From Wagnerdoeblera intermedia (GTDB lineage Bacteria; Pseudomonadota; Alphaproteobacteria; Rhodobacterales; Rhodobacteraceae): a stretch of 64,000 nucleotides of DNA. How positions within the stretch are numbered: position 1 is the stretch's first letter; each line of letters opens with the position of its first letter. A program made the position numbers and the translations under genes. The stretch lies in the NCBI RefSeq assembly GCF_042647465.1, contig NZ_JBHRVN010000004.1; one strand, written 5' to 3'. Shown here piece after piece: positions 63,177-64,000 of this stretch. The notes beneath the pieces are model-generated. The model did not search any database and had not been told where the DNA came from. It saw only the letters and a list, made by a program, of their open reading frames with translations.

Positions 63177-64000
63177 TCAGGCTTTGCGGCGGACCATGCC
63201 GACGATGTCATAGACCTCTTCGAGAATCGGGCGGGCGATGGCATCGGCGCGTTCGGCGCCGCGCGACAGAATGCGGTCGATTTCAGAGGGGTCCTGCATC
63301 AGGCGTGCCATTTCAGAAGAGATCGGCGAGAGGACCGCGACCGCGAGCTCTGCGAGTTTCGGCTTGAAGGTGCCAAAGCCCTGGCCTGCGAATTCCGTCA
63401 GGACCGCCTCAGCCGAGGTGTTTGAGAGCGCGGCATAGATATTCACGAGGTTTCGGGCTTCGGCGCGTGCGGAGAGGCCCTCTAGGGTTTCGGGCAGGGG
63501 CTCGGGGTCGGTAACGGCTTTGCGCAGTTTTTTGGCGATGGTGTCGGCATCATCGGTCAGATTGATCCGGCTGGCATCTGAGGGGTCGGATTTCGACATC
63601 TTTTTCGTGCCGTCGCGCAGGCTCATGACGCGGGTGGCGGCGCCTTCGATCACCGGCTCGGGCATGGGGAAGAAATTGACGCCGAAGTCGTGGTTGAATT
63701 TCGCGGCGATGTCGCGGGTCAGCTCGACATGTTGTTTCTGATCGTCTCCGACCGGCACATGGGTGGCTTTATAGGCGAGGATATCCGCGGCCATCAGTGC
63801 GGGATAGGCATAGAGGCCAAGCGAGGAGGCTTCGGCGTTTTTGCCAGCGGTTTTGTCTTTGAACTGCGTCATGCGGTTCATCCAGCCCAGACGCGCCACG
63901 CAGTTGAAGATCCAGCCGAGTTCGGCATGGGCCGAGACCTGGGACTGGTTGAAGAGCACGGATTTTTCCGGATCGATCCCGGAGGCGATATAGGCCGCGG
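63177..64000 (-). CDS. trpS: Tryptophanyl-tRNA synthetase, C-terminal part (runs off the window)
   Basis: The frame is open to the right edge (AAYIASGIDPEKSVLFNQSQV), so the N-terminal HIGH part lies beyond 64000. Present here: LMAADILAYKATHVPVGDDQKQHVELTRDIA (Trp site region), the class I GTKKMSKSDPS loop, and the C-terminal helical domain. Charges tRNA-Trp. Partial by window edge, not broken. Confidence 0.96.
   Translation of the reverse strand, partial: AAYIASGIDPEKSVLFNQSQVSAHAELGWIFNCVARLGWMNRMTQFKDKTAGKNAEASSLGLYAYPALMAADILAYKATHVPVGDDQKQHVELTRDIAAKFNHDFGVNFFPMPEPVIEGAATRVMSLRDGTKKMSKSDPSDASRINLTDDADTIAKKLRKAVTDPEPLPETLEGLSARAEARNLVNIYAALSNTSAEAVLTEFAGQGFGTFKPKLAELAVAVLSPISSEMARLMQDPSEIDRILSRGAERADAIARPILEEVYDIVGMVRRKA

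Overview
The window is a piece of a high-GC alphaproteobacterial chromosome, almost certainly Rhodobacteraceae (Rhodobacter/Gemmobacter-like). The evidence is the set and order of the housekeeping genes: a hemD-mitofilin-hemY-like block facing tsaD-gpsA, heme A synthase next to an M32 carboxypeptidase, xseB-ispA-dxs, a methylsuccinyl-CoA dehydrogenase with the long N-terminal extension typical of the ethylmalonyl-CoA pathway, a carboxyspermidine-type polyamine pair, and a PetP/PetR-like regulator pair.

Positions 1 to about 21,990 are an accessory island ending at the 3' end of a tRNA-Thr(CGT) gene. From left to right it holds: an intact NaeI-type restriction-modification pair; a small regulator and two unrecognised small genes, one with a DUF2384-like (ParS/MbcA-like) pattern; a mobilisation module (MobC-like protein and HUH relaxase) with a second protein encoded inside the relaxase gene in another frame; decayed remnants of a DnaQ-like exonuclease and of a NotI-family restriction enzyme; an intact C5 cytosine methyltransferase; a three-gene convergent operon whose last gene is a 1,944-residue DUF1998 helicase of the DruE type, which together make a probable Druantia type II defence system; fragments of IS3-like and IS5-like insertion sequences; a second, truncated copy of the relaxase with the same embedded gene; and an AlpA/Xis-like protein. 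The two relaxase copies form direct repeats of about 1.1 kb at a constant offset of 15,319 bp, with about 14 kb of defence and decayed cargo between them.

Positions 22,000 to 64,000 are ordinary chromosome: haem and tRNA-modification genes (22.2-28.6 kb), a small exopolysaccharide cluster with YjbH/YjbF/YjbE-like proteins (29.1-33.9 kb), YihY, TamB/TamA outer-membrane assembly (34.8-40.5 kb), carboxyspermidine synthesis (40.6-42.9 kb), MFS/carboxypeptidase/CtaA (43.1-46.9 kb), two tandem tRNA-Leu(CAG) genes, an isoprenoid-precursor operon (48.8-51.9 kb) in which dxs has a one-base frameshift in a C tract, cobalamin-related genes (53.3-54.4 kb), mcd, mtgA, GST, queG, ilvE, petP-petR and the C-terminal part of trpS running off the right end.

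Most of the interest lies in the island: two or three independent DNA-cytosine-methylation/restriction layers plus a Druantia-like system, carried by a mosaic mobilisable element with an overprinted mobilisation gene. All family calls come from reading motifs, not from searches.
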